Positions 45,897 through 48,048 of a stretch of DNA of 48,048 nt are shown here, piece by piece. The notes under the pieces were generated by a model that ran no database searches, was not told the origin of the DNA, and was given only the letters and a program-made list of their open reading frames with translations. Position numbers and translations under genes: made by a program. This DNA is from Clostridiales bacterium (lineage in GTDB: Bacteria > Bacillota > Clostridia > Ch29): assembly GCA_012728565.1 (NCBI GenBank), contig JAAYEV010000159.1:1-48048 (forward strand), given 5' to 3'. The stretch's first letter is position 1. The number at the start of each line of letters is the position of its first letter.

Positions 45897-46954
45897 TCGG
45901 CCCCCACCCATCTTACCTTATAGTCCGGCTTGGAAAGGCTGAACCAATCATTGATGCCGGAGGACAGCACCACCTGCCTGTCATCGGTAACAACAATTGC
46001 CTCAACGCCTTCCAGGTTCTCAACAAGGTCCATTCCCTTTTCAACCCCCAAAAGAAACACCGTAGTGGACAGGGCATCGGCATCAAAGGATGAGGATGTG
46101 ACGATGGTAACTCCCCTTACTTCGCCGATTCCGGGATAACCCGTAAAGGGGTTCAGTATATGGTGGTGCCGCTTCCCGTCCTTTTCGAAGTATCTCTCGT
46201 AATCCCCGGAAGTGACAATCGTAGCATCGGTTATCCGTACAATACCCAGAATGCCCTTGGCAGGCGCCTCCGGGTCCTTTATCCCGATATTCCACGGCTT
46301 GCCGTCGTACCTTGCCCCTATGGTGAGCACGTTGCCGCCGAGGTTTATTATGGCATGCTTTATTCCTTCCCCGACCAGCGCCTCCTTGACCTCGTCGGCT
46401 GCATAGCCCTTGGCGATGCCGCCGAGGTCAAGGCCCATGCCGTGCCTTTTCAGGTATACTTCCCCTTTTTCTTCGTTTACCTCAACGTCCCTGTAGTCTG
46501 TAAGCTCCAGCGCATTTTTCAGCTCCTGCTCCCCCGGTACTTTCGGGTTTTCGGTTCCTATACCCCACAGCTCCACCAAGGGCCCCACCGTGATATCAAA
46601 AAGGCCTTCGGAAAGCCTGCCGTAGTACAGCCCCTTCTCCACCACCTTTTGGGTGTCGGCGCTTACCTTAACCGGCCTCTCCCCGGCGTTTTGGTTTAGT
46701 AAGTTCACTTCGCTGTCCTTTTGGTTTGCGCTCATCAGGCCTTCTATTTCCCTTATCCGGGCAAGGGCTTTTTCCGCCGCGCTGTCCGCTTTGTTAATAT
46801 CCCTATCGTATACTTTTATGTTGACCAGGGTTCCCATGAGAAACTCCGACTTCTCCACCTTCTTCAGTCCTCCGGTGATTTTGTCGGCCCGGCACCCGGT
46901 CACGGAAAATAAAAGGCATATGGAAACAGCCAAACCGATAGTTTTGCTTTTCAT
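45893..46954 (-). CDS. apbE: FAD:protein FMN transferase (ApbE), lipoprotein
   Basis: ApbE attaches FMN to Thr of exported flavoproteins using FAD. The 353-residue protein has a lipoprotein signal (VSICLLFSVTGC), LMGTLVNIKVY, DITVGPLVELWGIG, DLGGIAKGYAADEVKEAL, INLGGNVLTIG, HHHILNPFTGYP and SSSFDADALSTTVFLLG, all complete for FAD and Mg binding. It is therefore anchored outside. ATG follows gggagat. Its target flavoprotein is not in the window. Confidence 0.94.
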   Translation of the reverse strand: MKSKTIGLAVSICLLFSVTGCRADKITGGLKKVEKSEFLMGTLVNIKVYDRDINKADSAAEKALARIREIEGLMSANQKDSEVNLLNQNAGERPVKVSADTQKVVEKGLYYGRLSEGLFDITVGPLVELWGIGTENPKVPGEQELKNALELTDYRDVEVNEEKGEVYLKRHGMGLDLGGIAKGYAADEVKEALVGEGIKHAIINLGGNVLTIGARYDGKPWNIGIKDPEAPAKGILGIVRITDATIVTSGDYERYFEKDGKRHHHILNPFTGYPGIGEVRGVTIVTSSSFDADALSTTVFLLGVEKGMDLVENLEGVEAIVVTDDRQVVLSSGINDWFSLSKPDYKVRWVGAE

Positions 46955-47016
46955 ATTTATCTCCCATTTATAAGCGCTGTCTTATTATATTATAAACAAT
47001 ACCATGCGCTAATACC

Positions 47017-48048
47017 CTACAAGGCCCCGGTTGCGCCGTAACTTTTCAGCATCTTTTTCATGCCGTCGGTTGCCTCCACCCTTCCGTCCTGTAAGACCCA
47101 AACCGCTTCCACCCCGTCAAGCCCTTCCACAAATTCCCGTCCCTCTTGATAGGGCATCAGGAATACCGCGGTGGAAAGCAAATCCGCCATTCCCGAGTCT
47201 TCGGTTACCACTGTAACCGCCTTGCTGTGCTCTCCCGGCATCAGCGTATCCGGGTCAATAAGATGGTGGTACATTTTTTCGCCCACAAAATAATACCTCT
47301 GGTATACGCCGCTGCTTACCACCGACGTATCCTTCACAAAAAGGGTATCCATTATGTTGCTTCCGTCGTCGGAAACAATGAATTTGTCGGGGTCCTGGAT
47401 GCCTATGCCCCAAAGCCCGCGAATGCCGTCCAGGGGCTTCCCAATGATACGCATATTGCCCCCGGCGTTTATTATGGCCGAACTAAGGCCCTGCTCAACA
47501 GCTTCCCTGGCTGCAATCTCCGCCGCAAAGCCCTTTGCCACCGCACCCACGTCAAGGGACATGGCTTTATCCGCAAGAAATATCGTTCCCTCTTCTTGGT
47601 CCACAATCACCTTGTTTATATCGGTATGCCGGGCGGCCTCCTTAAGCTTTTCCATCGGGGGAACCTTTGCCCTTTCCGGGTGGTCCAGGCCCTCCTGGCG
47701 GTATTCATGCCAAATCTTGAGTACCGCTCCCATGGCAATATTTACCTTACCACCGGTACGCTCATACCATTCCTTGGCAAAGACCACAAGGTCTATTATC
47801 TCCTTGTCCACCTTGACCGGCTTTATGCCGGCGTTATCGTTAATGGTCTTTATATTGTTTATACCCTCGTAATCGTTGTATATATCATAAAGCCTGTGAA
47901 GTTCCTCGAACCTATTTTTTATTCTTTCGTAATGGGATTCAAACTCCTGCTCGCTCTTTGTGTAGGCTGTAACGTTAATAAGCGTGTTAAAACAGTCAAA
48001 GAAGCCGTCGGAATATTTGCTGTATTCGCTCTCATATCCCCTTTGGCA
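47017..48048 (-). CDS. Second ApbE-family flavin transferase, 5' end outside window
   Basis: The frame is open to the window edge, so at least 343 residues are encoded. An internal GTG at 47811 is not the start, since upstream text fits the family (GFFDCFNTLINVTAYTKSE, NRFEELHRLYDIYNDYEG, IKTINDNAG). Core motifs are NIAMGAVLKIWHEYR, DVGAVAKGFAAEIAAREA, INAGGNMRIIG, HHLIDPDTLMPG and DLLSTAVFLMPY. The usual H-x-(I/L)-(D/N)-P-x-T-G lacks its Gly at the expected place. The first visible codon is Cys, perhaps the lipobox Cys. It is divergent in sequence from the neighbouring ApbE, so not a recent duplicate. Confidence 0.9.
   Translation of the reverse strand, partial: CQRGYESEYSKYSDGFFDCFNTLINVTAYTKSEQEFESHYERIKNRFEELHRLYDIYNDYEGINNIKTINDNAGIKPVKVDKEIIDLVVFAKEWYERTGGKVNIAMGAVLKIWHEYRQEGLDHPERAKVPPMEKLKEAARHTDINKVIVDQEEGTIFLADKAMSLDVGAVAKGFAAEIAAREAVEQGLSSAIINAGGNMRIIGKPLDGIRGLWGIGIQDPDKFIVSDDGSNIMDTLFVKDTSVVSSGVYQRYYFVGEKMYHHLIDPDTLMPGEHSKAVTVVTEDSGMADLLSTAVFLMPYQEGREFVEGLDGVEAVWVLQDGRVEATDGMKKMLKSYGATGAL

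Noticed and set aside
47017-47811. A complete 264-residue ApbE starting at GTG 47811
   Set aside because: The same frame stays open to the window edge with family-like sequence, so the gene is longer and its start lies outside.

Overview
This window is a stretch of chromosome from an endospore-forming member of the Firmicutes (Bacillota), most likely class Clostridia. Four genes are sporulation or spore-germination genes (yqfC, yqfD, spoIIP, gpr). The regulatory parts are also typical of Firmicutes: a T-box leader, a CIRCE operator, purine-rich Shine-Dalgarno sites and sigma-A promoters. The order glyS-recO-era-cdd-dgkA-ybeY-pgpH-phoH-yqfD-yqfC-floA-nfeD-yqeY-rpsU-mtaB-rsmE-prmA-dnaJ-dnaK-grpE-hrcA-hemW-lepA-spoIIP-gpr-rpsT-holA-comEC is the conserved Firmicutes backbone (compare the yqe/yqf region of Bacillus subtilis). 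I cannot name the species. Nearly all genes lie on the minus strand.

Layout. 1-1.5 kb: a small Arg-tailed protein of unknown function and a REP-associated (Y1/HUH) transposase, bracketed by inverted copies of a 25-nt hairpin repeat. A third exact copy lies at 43.76 kb. 1.5-3.2 kb: glycyl-tRNA synthetase behind a T-box leader. 3.2-13 kb: DUF4342 protein, recO, a 46-residue YqzL-like gene, era, cdd, a DUF3048 protein, a kinase/phosphatase lipid fusion, ybeY, pgpH, phoH, yqfD and yqfC, closely packed. 13-19.5 kb: a DUF1461 membrane protein (plus strand), a CBS-ACT protein, an unknown protein, floA, nfeD and an exported endonuclease/exonuclease/phosphatase-fold enzyme with a large unknown N-terminal region. 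19.6-31.7 kb: the rpsU-yqeY unit, a HIT protein, then the heat-shock operon hrcA-grpE-dnaK-dnaJ-prmA-rsmE-mtaB under CIRCE, then hemW and lepA. 31.9-36.7 kb: an exported unknown protein, a small membrane protein, spoIIP, gpr, and rpsT (plus strand). 36.7-39.2 kb: holA and a ComEC without its metallo-beta-lactamase domain. 39.3-40.8 kb: a frameshifted FapA/DUF342-like gene behind a sigma-A promoter and a class I cyclic-di-GMP riboswitch. 41-44.3 kb: an ECF transporter S component, a cytoplasmic-type cell-wall amidase, an AlaX-type editing protein and an ATC-hydrolase-like protein. 44.4-48 kb: polyprenyl diphosphate synthase, a Gx-family membrane protein and two ApbE flavin transferases, the last running off the window.

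How the genes work together. Most of the region serves translation, tRNA/rRNA modification and protein folding, plus envelope and sporulation functions. Two places stand out as accessory biology. One is the cyclic-di-GMP-controlled, apparently broken DUF342 gene. The other is the ApbE-ApbE-Gx-polyprenyl synthase group, whose composition recalls the flavin-based extracellular electron transfer loci of Gram-positive bacteria; a riboflavin-type ECF S component lies 3 kb away. Neither is proven novel from sequence alone. The repeat/transposase pair is the clearest mobile or selfish element.
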